Positions 24,324 to 32,799 of a stretch of DNA of 40,889 nucleotides are shown here, piece after piece (position 1 is the first letter of the stretch; each line of letters begins with the position of its first letter). The stretch is taken from the NCBI GenBank assembly GCA_945786965.1, contig CALZFZ010000143.1, positions 1-40,889 of the forward strand. Direction: 5' to 3'. Source of the stretch: an uncultured Muriicola sp. GTDB lineage: Bacteria; Bacteroidota; Bacteroidia; Flavobacteriales; Flavobacteriaceae. Both the position numbers and the translations under genes were made by a program. The notes under the pieces were generated by a model that was not told where the DNA came from, made no database searches, and saw only the letters and a program-made list of their open reading frames with translations.

Positions 24324-26792
24324 ATGGCTAAAAATTTAGTAATTGTAGAGTCGCCAGCAAAGGCAAAAACGATCGAGAAATTTTTAGGTAAGGATTTTAA
24401 GGTTGAGTCTAGCTTTGGACATATAGCCGATCTTCCTTCCAAGGAATTAGGAGTGGATGTCGACAATGATTTCCAACCCAAATATATTGTTGCTAAAGAT
24501 AAAAAAGCCCTTGTTAAAAAACTCAAGGATCTGTCCAAAAAAGCAGATATGATATGGTTGGCTAGTGATGAGGACCGAGAAGGGGAGGCTATATCCTGGC
24601 ATTTGGCAGAGACACTTAAACTGGATAAGAACAAGACTAAACGAATCGTTTTTAATTCCATCACCAAATCGGCTATTCAGAAGGCTATTGAGAATCCGAG
24701 AAGCATCAATTATGACCTGGTGAATGCCCAACAGGCACGTAGGGTATTAGACAGATTGGTTGGGTATGAGTTATCGCCTGTTCTTTGGAAAAAAATAAAA
24801 CCGGGCCTTTCTGCAGGAAGGGTTCAATCCGTAGCGGTTCGCCTTATCGTGGAAAGGGAACGAGCAATAGAAGAATTTAAGCCGGTTGCTACCTTTAGGA
24901 TCTCAGCGGAATTTAAAACTGTGAATGAAGGGGTATTTAGTGCAAAGCTTAATAAGACCTTTGATACAAAACAAGAGGCAGAAAACTTTTTAAAGCAAAA
25001 CGTTAAGGCCCAATTCTCGGTAGCTTCCCTGGATAAGAAACCCGCTAAGAAATCTCCTGCCGCCCCGTTTACAACTTCTACCCTGCAGCAAGAAGCCTCC
25101 AGAAAATTATATTTTTCGGTGGCAAGGACCATGCAGGTGGCCCAGCGTCTTTACGAGGCCGGGTTAATTACCTATATGAGAACAGATAGTGTAAACCTTT
25201 CAAAAGAGGCTTTGAACGAGGCAAAACAAACTATCATTATTAATTACGGAGAATCTTACAGCAAAGTTCGAAATTATAAGGGCAAGTCTAAAGGCGCACA
25301 GGAAGCGCATGAAGCTATCCGCCCTACCGATATGGGACTCCAATCGCCGAATGTAGAGCGAGATCAGGCTAAATTATATGAATTGATATGGAAGCGTACC
25401 CTGGCCTCCCAAATGGCCGATGCACAGCTGGAGCGTACCAACGTAAAGATCAAAGCTGATAAACATAAGGAAGAATTTACGGCCAACGGGGAAGTAATTA
25501 AATTTGATGGTTTCCTTAAGGTATACCTGGAAGGAAAAGATGAAGAAGACCTTTCTGAAGAACAGGAAGGGATGCTTCCATCCATGAAACTCAATGAGGA
25601 ATTGTACAATAAGTATATCACGGCCACCGAACGATTTACAAGACCACCTTATAGATATACAGAAGCTACCCTCGTGAAAAAATTGGAGGAACTGGGAATA
25701 GGAAGACCGTCTACCTATGCCCCAACTATTTCCACCATCCAAAATAGGGGTTATGTTGAAAAAGGAACTGTTGAGGGAATCGAAAGATCCTACAGCCAGC
25801 TGCTATTGGAGGGCGATACAATTCAGGAAAAAAAATTATCTGAAACAATAGGTTCCGATAAAGGGAAAATGGTGCCGACGGACATAGGACTCATTGTAAA
25901 TGACTTTTTGGTAAACCATTTTGCGAATATTCTCGATTATAATTTTACGGCCAAGGTCGAAAAAGATTTTGATGAGATAGCTTCGGGGGAAGAAGATTGG
26001 CAGAAGGTAATGAAGGATTTTTACAAAGACTTTCACCCCAATGTTGTCGATGTAGAGGAGAATGCAGAACGCGCGAGCGGAGAACGGGTGCTTGGAACCG
26101 ATCCAAAAACCGGAAGACAGGTCTCTGTGCGCCTGGGCCGCTTTGGCCCAATGGTCCAGATAGGTACGGTAGAAGAGGAAGAGAAACCTTTATTTGCGAG
26201 CCTTTTACCAGACCAGTCCATTGCAACGGTTACCTTTGAGGAGGTAATGGAACTTTTTAAGCTTCCTAGAAAACTGGGGGTTTATGAAGGAGAAGATGTA
26301 GAGGCCAATGTTGGCCGTTATGGACCCTATATACGTTTTGGAAAGAAATTTGTTTCCCTCGAAAAAGGGGAAAGTGCCCTGGATATAGATATGGAACGGG
26401 CTATGGAATTGATAAAAGCTAAACAAAAAGCCGATGCTCCTATCGCTACCTACGAGGGAAAAGAGGTGACAAAAGGCACGGGTCGTTTTGGTCCTTTTAT
26501 AAAATGGGACGGCATGTTCATCAATGTCAATAAAAAATATGATTTTGATGATCTTTCCAAGGACGATATTGAAGAACTGATCGAGGCTAAGAAGAAAAAG
26601 GAATCCGAACGGGTCGTGAAAGAATGGTCAGAGGAGGGGATACGGATAGAAAAAGCCCGTTGGGGCAGGCACCATATTATCAAAGGTAAGACCAAGGTAG
26701 AAATAGGGAAGGAAGTAGACGTTACTGCTTATAGCCTGGAAGATGCCAAAAGTCTTTTGGAAAAGAAAAAACCGAAGAAAAAAACGAAATAA
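24324..26792 (+). CDS. topA: DNA topoisomerase I (type IA), cysteine-free C-terminal repeat form
   Basis: TopA relaxes negative supercoils by transient single-strand breakage. The TOPRIM domain shows E9 in VIVESPAKAKTI and the acidic motif SDEDREGE (81-88). The catalytic tyrosine is Y284 in GLITYMRTDS. The 822-residue length is near normal, but the C-terminus has no zinc-finger cysteines; the whole protein contains no Cys. Instead there are four short C-terminal repeats: GRFGP (605-609), GRYGP (664-668), GRFGP (720-724) and ARWGR (778-782). They end in a lysine-rich tail (KKKPKKKTK). This zinc-free form is common in Bacteroidota. The next gene begins 20 nt downstream in the same direction. 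Confidence 0.96.
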   Translation: MAKNLVIVESPAKAKTIEKFLGKDFKVESSFGHIADLPSKELGVDVDNDFQPKYIVAKDKKALVKKLKDLSKKADMIWLASDEDREGEAISWHLAETLKLDKNKTKRIVFNSITKSAIQKAIENPRSINYDLVNAQQARRVLDRLVGYELSPVLWKKIKPGLSAGRVQSVAVRLIVERERAIEEFKPVATFRISAEFKTVNEGVFSAKLNKTFDTKQEAENFLKQNVKAQFSVASLDKKPAKKSPAAPFTTSTLQQEASRKLYFSVARTMQVAQRLYEAGLITYMRTDSVNLSKEALNEAKQTIIINYGESYSKVRNYKGKSKGAQEAHEAIRPTDMGLQSPNVERDQAKLYELIWKRTLASQMADAQLERTNVKIKADKHKEEFTANGEVIKFDGFLKVYLEGKDEEDLSEEQEGMLPSMKLNEELYNKYITATERFTRPPYRYTEATLVKKLEELGIGRPSTYAPTISTIQNRGYVEKGTVEGIERSYSQLLLEGDTIQEKKLSETIGSDKGKMVPTDIGLIVNDFLVNHFANILDYNFTAKVEKDFDEIASGEEDWQKVMKDFYKDFHPNVVDVEENAERASGERVLGTDPKTGRQVSVRLGRFGPMVQIGTVEEEEKPLFASLLPDQSIATVTFEEVMELFKLPRKLGVYEGEDVEANVGRYGPYIRFGKKFVSLEKGESALDIDMERAMELIKAKQKADAPIATYEGKEVTKGTGRFGPFIKWDGMFINVNKKYDFDDLSKDDIEELIEAKKKKESERVVKEWSEEGIRIEKARWGRHHIIKGKTKVEIGKEVDVTAYSLEDAKSLLEKKKPKKKTK

Positions 26793-26812
26793 CCCACGTT
26801 TCCTGAGTAATT

Positions 26813-27970
26813 ATGGCATTCGATTTTTTAGTACCGGTAGAGGACAGGGCCCTGGCTCATTGTGAGCTCCTTCCTCCGCAGTCACTTGGCAAGAATATTT
26901 TTAAACACACCAGCCGGGATGGACTTCCCGTATTGGCCAATGCTTCTTTCGCATTGATGGGCGTGAACGAGTCCAGGAATGCCTTCGAAAAAAAACCAGA
27001 GAAATTAGCCATTGCAGAGATCAGGATTCAGCTTTATAAACTGATGATGGGCAACTGGAATGTGAACATCGTAGACCTTGGGAATGTAGAAGAGGGAGAA
27101 TCCGTAGAAGACACCTATTTTGTAGTAAAAGAAATCGTAGCTGGTTTATTGGAGGAAAATGTTATACCTATTATTATAGGAGCAACTCAGGATATTACCT
27201 ACCCAACATACAGGGCTTTCGATAAACTTAAGAACATGATCAACCTGGTGTCTGTAGACAGCAAGTTCGATTTTGGTGCCGATGAGGAATTGATCTCATC
27301 CAATTCCTATATGAGTAAGATCATTACGGACAAACCTAACAACCTTTTTAATTTCTCCAATATTGGCTATCAGAGTTACTTCAATGCCCAGGAAGAGATA
27401 GATCTGATGGAGCGCCTCTTCTTTGATGCCTATCGTCTTGGGGAAATTGCGTCTGATATTTCCCTGGCAGAACCCGTATTGCGTAATGCCCATATTGTTA
27501 GTCTCGATGCCCGTGCTGTCAGAGCAAGTGAAATGGGGATGTCCTATAATTTTTCGCCCAATGGATTTAGCGGCAGAGAAATATGTGCCATAGCACGCTA
27601 TGCTGGCATTAGCGAGAATGTTTCCGTTTTTGGTATTTACGAAAGCGAGAATACCCCGCAGTCCTTTCAACTGATGGCCCAGATTATATGGTACTTTATG
27701 GAAGGGTTTAATTTTAGGATCAAAGAACGTCCAAGTGCTACCAGCAAAGATTTTACCAAGTTCATCGTTCCAACCGATACCGAAGAACTGGTTTTCTTCA
27801 AAAGCAACCTCACACTGCGATGGTGGGTAGAAGTCCCACCTTTTATGACTTCACATACTAAAACAAATTCACATGCGTTATTACCTTGCACTGAGCAGGA
27901 CTATTTAGATGCATGTGATCAAATTATTCCTGAAAGGTGGTTTAAGGCCTATAAGAAGGGTTTTAACTAA
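26813..27970 (+). CDS. Arginase/formimidoylglutamase-fold protein with degenerate metal site
   Basis: The 385-residue protein has the ureohydrolase fold, and relatives are often labelled formimidoylglutamase. The strands around the metal site align, yet key ligands are replaced. The usual GGDHS motif reads GATQD (123-127, His replaced by Q126). DAHxD reads D149-S-K151-F-D153 (His replaced by Lys). SxDxDxxDP reads SLDARAV (230-236, D232 kept, second Asp replaced by R234). Three of six manganese ligands are thus lost, so hydrolysis of guanidino compounds is unlikely. There is no signal peptide. It lies 20 nt after topA and 117 nt before gldK on the same strand. A structural or regulatory role near the gliding/T9SS genes is conceivable but unproven; no other histidine-degradation gene is nearby. 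Confidence 0.85.
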   Translation: MAFDFLVPVEDRALAHCELLPPQSLGKNIFKHTSRDGLPVLANASFALMGVNESRNAFEKKPEKLAIAEIRIQLYKLMMGNWNVNIVDLGNVEEGESVEDTYFVVKEIVAGLLEENVIPIIIGATQDITYPTYRAFDKLKNMINLVSVDSKFDFGADEELISSNSYMSKIITDKPNNLFNFSNIGYQSYFNAQEEIDLMERLFFDAYRLGEIASDISLAEPVLRNAHIVSLDARAVRASEMGMSYNFSPNGFSGREICAIARYAGISENVSVFGIYESENTPQSFQLMAQIIWYFMEGFNFRIKERPSATSKDFTKFIVPTDTEELVFFKSNLTLRWWVEVPPFMTSHTKTNSHALLPCTEQDYLDACDQIIPERWFKAYKKGFN

Positions 27971-28087
27971 ACACAAATTTTTTTATAAGGAAGACCAGTT
28001 ATATACAATAATTTATTCAAAAAGTAGTTTTAGAGAATAATAATTGTCATTACTGTTTAAAGTCTAAATCGAAATTTAACCTAAAGT

Positions 28088-29443
28088 ATGAAGAAGCTAT
28101 TGTTGTTATCTATAGCGTTTGTTTTTTTACTCACAAGTTGTGGATCAAAAACAAAAGGAGAACTAGTTGGGGTCCAAGGTAAGAAATGGCACCCCGAAAA
28201 ACCATATGGAATGGAGCTTATCCCAAGAGGAGCATTTATCATGGGTAAGAGCGAAGAAGATATGGCTCAAGTTCTCAACGCACCAACAAAAACTGTAACT
28301 GTCCGTTCTTTCTATATGGATGATACAGAAATTACTAACAGTGAATATCGCCAGTTTGTTCAATGGGTAAGAGATTCTATTGTTAGAACCAACCTTGCTA
28401 TTCTTGCAGATGAGTTGGGATTGGTTCCTGAAGATGGAGGAATTGGAGAATTTGCTTTTAAGAGCGCCGATACTACCAGAATGTCCGAATATGACAAATA
28501 TATGATGGATAATTATTCAGGAATGGGTGAAACCGGATATGAGGGATATGCACTCAATATAGAAGAAGATCTAATTTGGGACACTTCAGATTACCCAGAC
28601 GAGTATTATACTGAGGTAATGGATTCATTATATATTCCGGAAGAGGAGTCGTATAATGGGCAACGCATTATTGATGTAACCAAATTAAAGTACAAGTATA
28701 CCTGGATGGATATTGAAGAAGCAGCCAGATCCAGGGATACAAGACGTAAGGAGTTTATTAAAACTGAAGAACTAGAGATCTATCCGGATACTACCGTTTG
28801 GATCCGTGATTTCGAATATTCATATAATGAACCCATGCATAATGATTACTTCTGGCACGATGCCTATAGTGACTACCCTGTAGTAGGTATTTCCTGGAAA
28901 CAGGCCAAAGCATTTTGCCATTGGAGAACAAAATTTAAGAATGACGATCAAAAAAGCAGAGGCCAGCAGTTCGTAAACCAATTCCGTTTACCTACGGAAG
29001 CAGAATGGGAATATGCAGCTCGTGGAGGTATTGAAGGAGGTACTTATCCATGGGGAGGGCCTTATGTGATCAGTGATACCGGTTGCTTTATGGCAAACTT
29101 TAAACCACAACGGGGAGATTATGCAGCCGATGCTGCCCTCTATACGGTGGAAGCAAAGTCGTATGAACCGAATGATTTCAACCTGTATAATATGGCGGGG
29201 AACGTTTCCGAGTGGACCAACAGTAGTTATTTCCCCGGATCCTATGAGTATGCTTCTACCATGAATCCAAATGCAGATTCTGGAGAAAATGCCAGAAAGG
29301 TCATACGAGGAGGTTCCTGGAAAGATGTTGCCTACTTCCTGCAAGTAAGTACCCGGGATTATGAGTACAGAGATTCTGCCCGTAGTTACATAGGGTTCAG
29401 AACTGTACAGGATTATATGGGAGAAGAAGATTCAACACAATAA
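28088..29443 (+). CDS. gldK: Gliding motility / T9SS ring lipoprotein GldK
   Basis: GldK (PorK in Porphyromonas) forms, with GldN, the periplasmic ring attached to the outer membrane that is part of the type IX secretion machine. The 451-residue protein has a lipoprotein signal (lipobox LLTSC, C18) and a formylglycine-generating-enzyme (sulfatase-modifying) fold. Its signatures are MELIPRGAFIMG (about 42-53), TEITNSEYRQF (about 80-90), RLPTEAEWEYAARGG and the C-terminal GNVSEWTNS and RKVIRGGSWKD. Between the first two and the latter ones is an insertion (about 105-240) typical of GldK. It is the first of gldK-gldL-gldM-gldN; the 117-nt gap upstream holds only a partial box (TAGTTTTA). Confidence 0.96.
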   Translation: MKKLLLLSIAFVFLLTSCGSKTKGELVGVQGKKWHPEKPYGMELIPRGAFIMGKSEEDMAQVLNAPTKTVTVRSFYMDDTEITNSEYRQFVQWVRDSIVRTNLAILADELGLVPEDGGIGEFAFKSADTTRMSEYDKYMMDNYSGMGETGYEGYALNIEEDLIWDTSDYPDEYYTEVMDSLYIPEEESYNGQRIIDVTKLKYKYTWMDIEEAARSRDTRRKEFIKTEELEIYPDTTVWIRDFEYSYNEPMHNDYFWHDAYSDYPVVGISWKQAKAFCHWRTKFKNDDQKSRGQQFVNQFRLPTEAEWEYAARGGIEGGTYPWGGPYVISDTGCFMANFKPQRGDYAADAALYTVEAKSYEPNDFNLYNMAGNVSEWTNSSYFPGSYEYASTMNPNADSGENARKVIRGGSWKDVAYFLQVSTRDYEYRDSARSYIGFRTVQDYMGEEDSTQ

Positions 29444-29519
29444 AAGAGAACACTAATAAGGATTAAACAAGAAACCAAATACTTATTATTATTTTAAACT
29501 TAAATTAAATCTTAGAATT

Positions 29520-30170
29520 ATGGCACAGTCAAAATCAACAAAAAAACTATTTAACATGGCCTACGGGCTCGGGGCGTCAGTGGTTATCATTGGTGCGTTA
29601 TTTAAAATCCTTCACTGGGAATTTGGTCCGCTAACAGGTGGATTATTATTGGCAGTAGGTCTTATTACAGAGGCCCTTATTTTCGCCATCAGTGCATTTG
29701 AACCAGTAGACGACGAGTACGATTGGTCTTTGGTATACCCAGAATTATCTGGAGGTCAGTCCATGGGCAAGAACGCTGTGAAAGAAGCGAAAGAAGCCGA
29801 AGGATTATTATCTAAAAAATTAGATCAATTATTAAAAGAAGCAAACATCGATGTTGAATTGATGAACAGCTTAGGGGATAGCATCCGTAATTTTGAAGGT
29901 GCTGCCAAAGGAATTGCTCCTTCTGTAGATGCTATTGAGTCTACTAAGAAGTATTCTGATGAAATGTCCCAAGCTGCCTCTCAAATGGAATCTTTGAACA
30001 GCTTGTATAAAGTACAATTAGATAGTGCCAGCAGACAGGCTTCCATAAATGAGGAAGTTGTTCAGAATGCCGGTGCCCTAAAAGATCAAATGGAATCTTT
30101 AGCCTCTAACCTTTCTTCATTGAATGGTGTTTACGGTGGCATGTTATCTGCAATGAGTCCTAAAAACTAA
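29520..30170 (+). CDS. gldL: Gliding motility / T9SS inner-membrane motor protein GldL
   Basis: GldL and GldM form the proton-driven rotary motor that powers gliding and T9SS export. The 216-residue protein has two N-terminal membrane helices (about 14-31 and 38-58). The second helix carries E51 in LITEALIFAISAFEP, which corresponds to the glutamate shown in Flavobacterium johnsoniae (Glu49) to be needed for proton use. The H/W-containing loop KILHWEFGP joins the helices. The remaining 150 residues are cytoplasmic and largely coiled coil (about 75-210). The length matches F. johnsoniae GldL. It lies 76 nt after gldK and 55 nt before gldM. Confidence 0.96.
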   Translation: MAQSKSTKKLFNMAYGLGASVVIIGALFKILHWEFGPLTGGLLLAVGLITEALIFAISAFEPVDDEYDWSLVYPELSGGQSMGKNAVKEAKEAEGLLSKKLDQLLKEANIDVELMNSLGDSIRNFEGAAKGIAPSVDAIESTKKYSDEMSQAASQMESLNSLYKVQLDSASRQASINEEVVQNAGALKDQMESLASNLSSLNGVYGGMLSAMSPKN

Positions 30171-30225
30171 TTAGTAGAGTAATAAACCCAAATCAAATTA
30201 TTAATCAAGCTAATTAGAAAAAAAC

Positions 30226-31794
30226 ATGGCATCAGGAAACGCAACACCACGTCAGAAGATGATCAACTTAATGTATTTGATCTTTATCGCAATGCTGGCG
30301 TTGAATATGAGTAAAGAAGTTTTAGCGGCTTTCGGTCTTATGAACGAAAAGTTCGAAGCTTCTAACGCAAAAACCACGGAAAGCAATGTAGCTTTTCTTA
30401 GTGGACTAGAAACCAAAGCATCGGAAAATGAGGAAAAATTTGGACCTCTTTATAAAGATGCAGTGAAGATCAAAGAGTTGTCTACAGAGTATTTCAATTA
30501 TATTGAAGACATTAAGACCTCTATGACCAAGGAATTGGATGATCCAAAAGACTACGTGGTCATGGATAAAGCCGATTATCTGGATCAGAAATTCTTTCAG
30601 GGCGACAATCTTGCTCCGGAAGGAAAGGAATTCTTGAAAAGGATTGAGGATTATAAAACTCAGATTACCGCTCTTTTACCGGCAAACTTTACCGAAGTAC
30701 GCAGTGCTGTAGCTGCCAGATTTCAAACTGGTGACGAAAACGGGAAGGTAGAACGTAGAGACGGTGTAAAAGTAGATTGGATCAATTATCATTATGAAGG
30801 ATATCCTTTAGTGGCCTCTTTGGCCAACCTAAGTAAAATGCAATCTGATATTAAGTCTACTGAAGAAGATGCCTTAAAGGCGATGTTACAGGGACAGTTA
30901 ACCTCAGAAGTATCTATGACAAACTATACCACTTTGTTGGAGCAGGAGAAATCTGCGTTCTATACAGGTGAGAAATTTGTAGGATCTGTCGTATTAGGTC
31001 GTAAAGATGCTACTACAAAGCCAAATGAGGTAAATCTTAAGGTCGATGGCAGAACTTTGGTAGAAGGGAAGGATTATGAGATCATTGAAGGTCAGGTAAA
31101 GCTATTGATTAGCGCCGGTGCCCCAGGTGATCATAAGATTGAAGGTAACCTGGTATTTATTCAGGATGGTGAACGTACGGAAGTACCTGTTTCGTCTACC
31201 TTCGCAACCATTACCAAGCCTAATGCGGCCGTAATTTCTGCCGATAAAATGAATGTGGTATATCGTGGGGTAGCAAACCCTATGACCATTTCCATTCCAG
31301 GTATTCCTGATAATAAGGTTTCTGCAAGTGCCAGCGGACTTAAAAGAGTTAGTGGTAGTAAATATATCATGAACCCAAGAAAAGGCAGGGAAGTAACCAT
31401 CAATGCCTCTGGTATATTGCCAGATGGTAAGAGGATTTCCACTCCTGCAACCTTCAGAATTAAGGATATCCCAAGACCGGCAGGTTCGGTTCGTGGGGAA
31501 GCGGGAAGCGCCAAAATGACAAGAAGGAATTTGGATATCTCTACAGTTGGCGCCTTATTAGAAGATTTTGATTTTGATTTGAATCTTGCTGTAAGCGGAT
31601 TTAAATTTAAAGTACCAGGGCAGCCTACCGTTAGTGTGAATGGTAATAAATTGGATTCACGCGCAAAATCGGCCCTTAAAAGAGCTAAAAGAGGCGATGC
31701 CGTCCAAGTCTTTGATATCAATGCGTATATCACGAATAACAAGACTTATAAACTTAAGAAAGTGTCTCCGGTTATTATAGAGATCACAAACTAA
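30226..31794 (+). CDS. gldM: Gliding motility / T9SS motor stalk protein GldM
   Basis: GldM is the periplasmic stalk of the GldLM motor. Its single helix sits inside the GldL pentamer, and its four periplasmic domains reach the GldKN ring. The 522-residue protein starts with MASGNATPRQKMINLMYLIF, giving the conserved membrane helix (about 12-33) with NLMYLIFIAMLALNMSKEVL. A helical domain D1 follows (about 40-220) and then three beta-rich domains, with strands such as AFYTGEKFVGSVVLGRKD and PAGSVRGEAGSAKMTRRNL and the terminal KKVSPVIIEIT. Length and order match the family. It lies between gldL and gldN in the usual order. Confidence 0.96.
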   Translation: MASGNATPRQKMINLMYLIFIAMLALNMSKEVLAAFGLMNEKFEASNAKTTESNVAFLSGLETKASENEEKFGPLYKDAVKIKELSTEYFNYIEDIKTSMTKELDDPKDYVVMDKADYLDQKFFQGDNLAPEGKEFLKRIEDYKTQITALLPANFTEVRSAVAARFQTGDENGKVERRDGVKVDWINYHYEGYPLVASLANLSKMQSDIKSTEEDALKAMLQGQLTSEVSMTNYTTLLEQEKSAFYTGEKFVGSVVLGRKDATTKPNEVNLKVDGRTLVEGKDYEIIEGQVKLLISAGAPGDHKIEGNLVFIQDGERTEVPVSSTFATITKPNAAVISADKMNVVYRGVANPMTISIPGIPDNKVSASASGLKRVSGSKYIMNPRKGREVTINASGILPDGKRISTPATFRIKDIPRPAGSVRGEAGSAKMTRRNLDISTVGALLEDFDFDLNLAVSGFKFKVPGQPTVSVNGNKLDSRAKSALKRAKRGDAVQVFDINAYITNNKTYKLKKVSPVIIEITN

Positions 31795-31818
31795 GAATAG
31801 ACAGTAAAATTGAATTTT

Positions 31819-32721
31819 ATGAATTGGAAGAATGTTTTAATTGTTGGAGCCGTTTCTTTGCTGCCAATGTCTATCATGGCTCAGGCTAATATCCTGAACG
31901 CCAAGAAACCTGAGGAAATCGGGATAAAGACACAGAATCAATTAGCAATGGACGACGATGTTCCTTTAGATTATGGATACGTGGACGACAGAGACATCCT
32001 TTGGTCAAAGACCATATGGGAAGTTATTGACCTGGACGAACGTGTGAACTTTCCACTTTACTATCCAACAGATACAATCGATATTGGTGCCGACAGGAGA
32101 TCCCTTTACGATGTTTTTCTTAAAAACATTAAAAATGGGAAACTGAAGGATGTCTATGTAGATTCGTATTTTACGGAAAGAAGAAAGTTCGAAGATCTAG
32201 CGGCCACCCTAAAAAAGGTAGATACAACAGATCTTGGATACGAACAAATCAATGCCGGGGAACAACTCTCTCAGGAATATGTAAATGAAAGAGAGCTTTC
32301 TGCGGCGGATATTGAAGAATATCGTATCAAAGGTATTTGGTATTTTGACAAGCGCCAGGGAGAGCTTAAGTATCGCCTTCTGGGAATCGCACCCGTTGCG
32401 CCAGACGTTAACTTTATCGATGACGAATCTATGGATCCGGCAGATAATAAAGTAGAGTTGTTCTGGGTTTGGTTTCCAAGTGCCCGAAAAATTCTGCATG
32501 ACGCTAAGGTTTTTAACCAGCGAAATTCAGCGCAACCTATTACGTATGATATGTTATTGAATGCACGTAGGTTTAACGGAAACATCTATAGAGAGGACAA
32601 CGTTCACGGAGACCGCGAAATAGATGATTACATTGCAGATAATGCCTTGTTTCAACTCCTGGAGTCGAATCGTATTAAAGAAGCGATCCGCGACAGGGAG
32701 CAAGACATGTGGGCCTATTAA
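31819..32721 (+). CDS. gldN: Gliding motility / T9SS ring protein GldN
   Basis: GldN (PorN) binds GldK to build the periplasmic ring of the type IX secretion system. I choose the ATG at 31819 (300 residues) over an in-frame TTG nine bases earlier, because it gives a clean Sec signal peptide (MNWKNVLIVGAVSLLPMSIMA, cleavage near AQA). Family features include the early block DDRDILWSKTIWEVIDLDERVNFP, the repeated acidic segments, ELFWVWFPSARKIL, and the C-terminal end RIKEAIRDREQDMWAY. It starts 24 nt after gldM. A strong terminator closes the gld operon 36 nt after the stop. Confidence 0.95.
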   Translation: MNWKNVLIVGAVSLLPMSIMAQANILNAKKPEEIGIKTQNQLAMDDDVPLDYGYVDDRDILWSKTIWEVIDLDERVNFPLYYPTDTIDIGADRRSLYDVFLKNIKNGKLKDVYVDSYFTERRKFEDLAATLKKVDTTDLGYEQINAGEQLSQEYVNERELSAADIEEYRIKGIWYFDKRQGELKYRLLGIAPVAPDVNFIDDESMDPADNKVELFWVWFPSARKILHDAKVFNQRNSAQPITYDMLLNARRFNGNIYREDNVHGDREIDDYIADNALFQLLESNRIKEAIRDREQDMWAY

Positions 32722-32756
32722 AAGACCTATTCGAATTCCAATTCAAGTATAATTTG

Positions 32757-32788
32757 AAAACGCCGCTCTTTTTGAAGCGGCGTTTTTT
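32757..32788 (+). terminator. Rho-independent terminator closing the gldKLMN operon
   Basis: CGCCGCT pairs with AGCGGCG (7 bp), extended by A/T pairs to AAAACGCCGCT/AGCGGCGTTTT, around an 8-nt loop and followed by a T-run. Its T-run overlaps the promoter box of the next gene. Confidence 0.92.
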
Positions 32789-32795
32789 ATTTTTG
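32788..32795 (+). promoter_or_regulatory. Candidate -7 box (TATTTTTG) of the FAD oxidoreductase, fused to a terminator
   Basis: TATTTTTG fully matches TAnnTTTG, begins at the last T of the gldN terminator tract and ends only 4 nt before the ATG at 32800. If used, the transcript would start at or next to the ATG. The T-rich context makes a chance match possible. Confidence 0.4.
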
Positions 32796-32799
32796 TCTT

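Noticed and set aside
25997-26239. Open frame with several Cys and Arg inside topA
   Set aside because: It overlaps the TopA coding frame completely and is a product of its composition; the TopA frame has all catalytic motifs.
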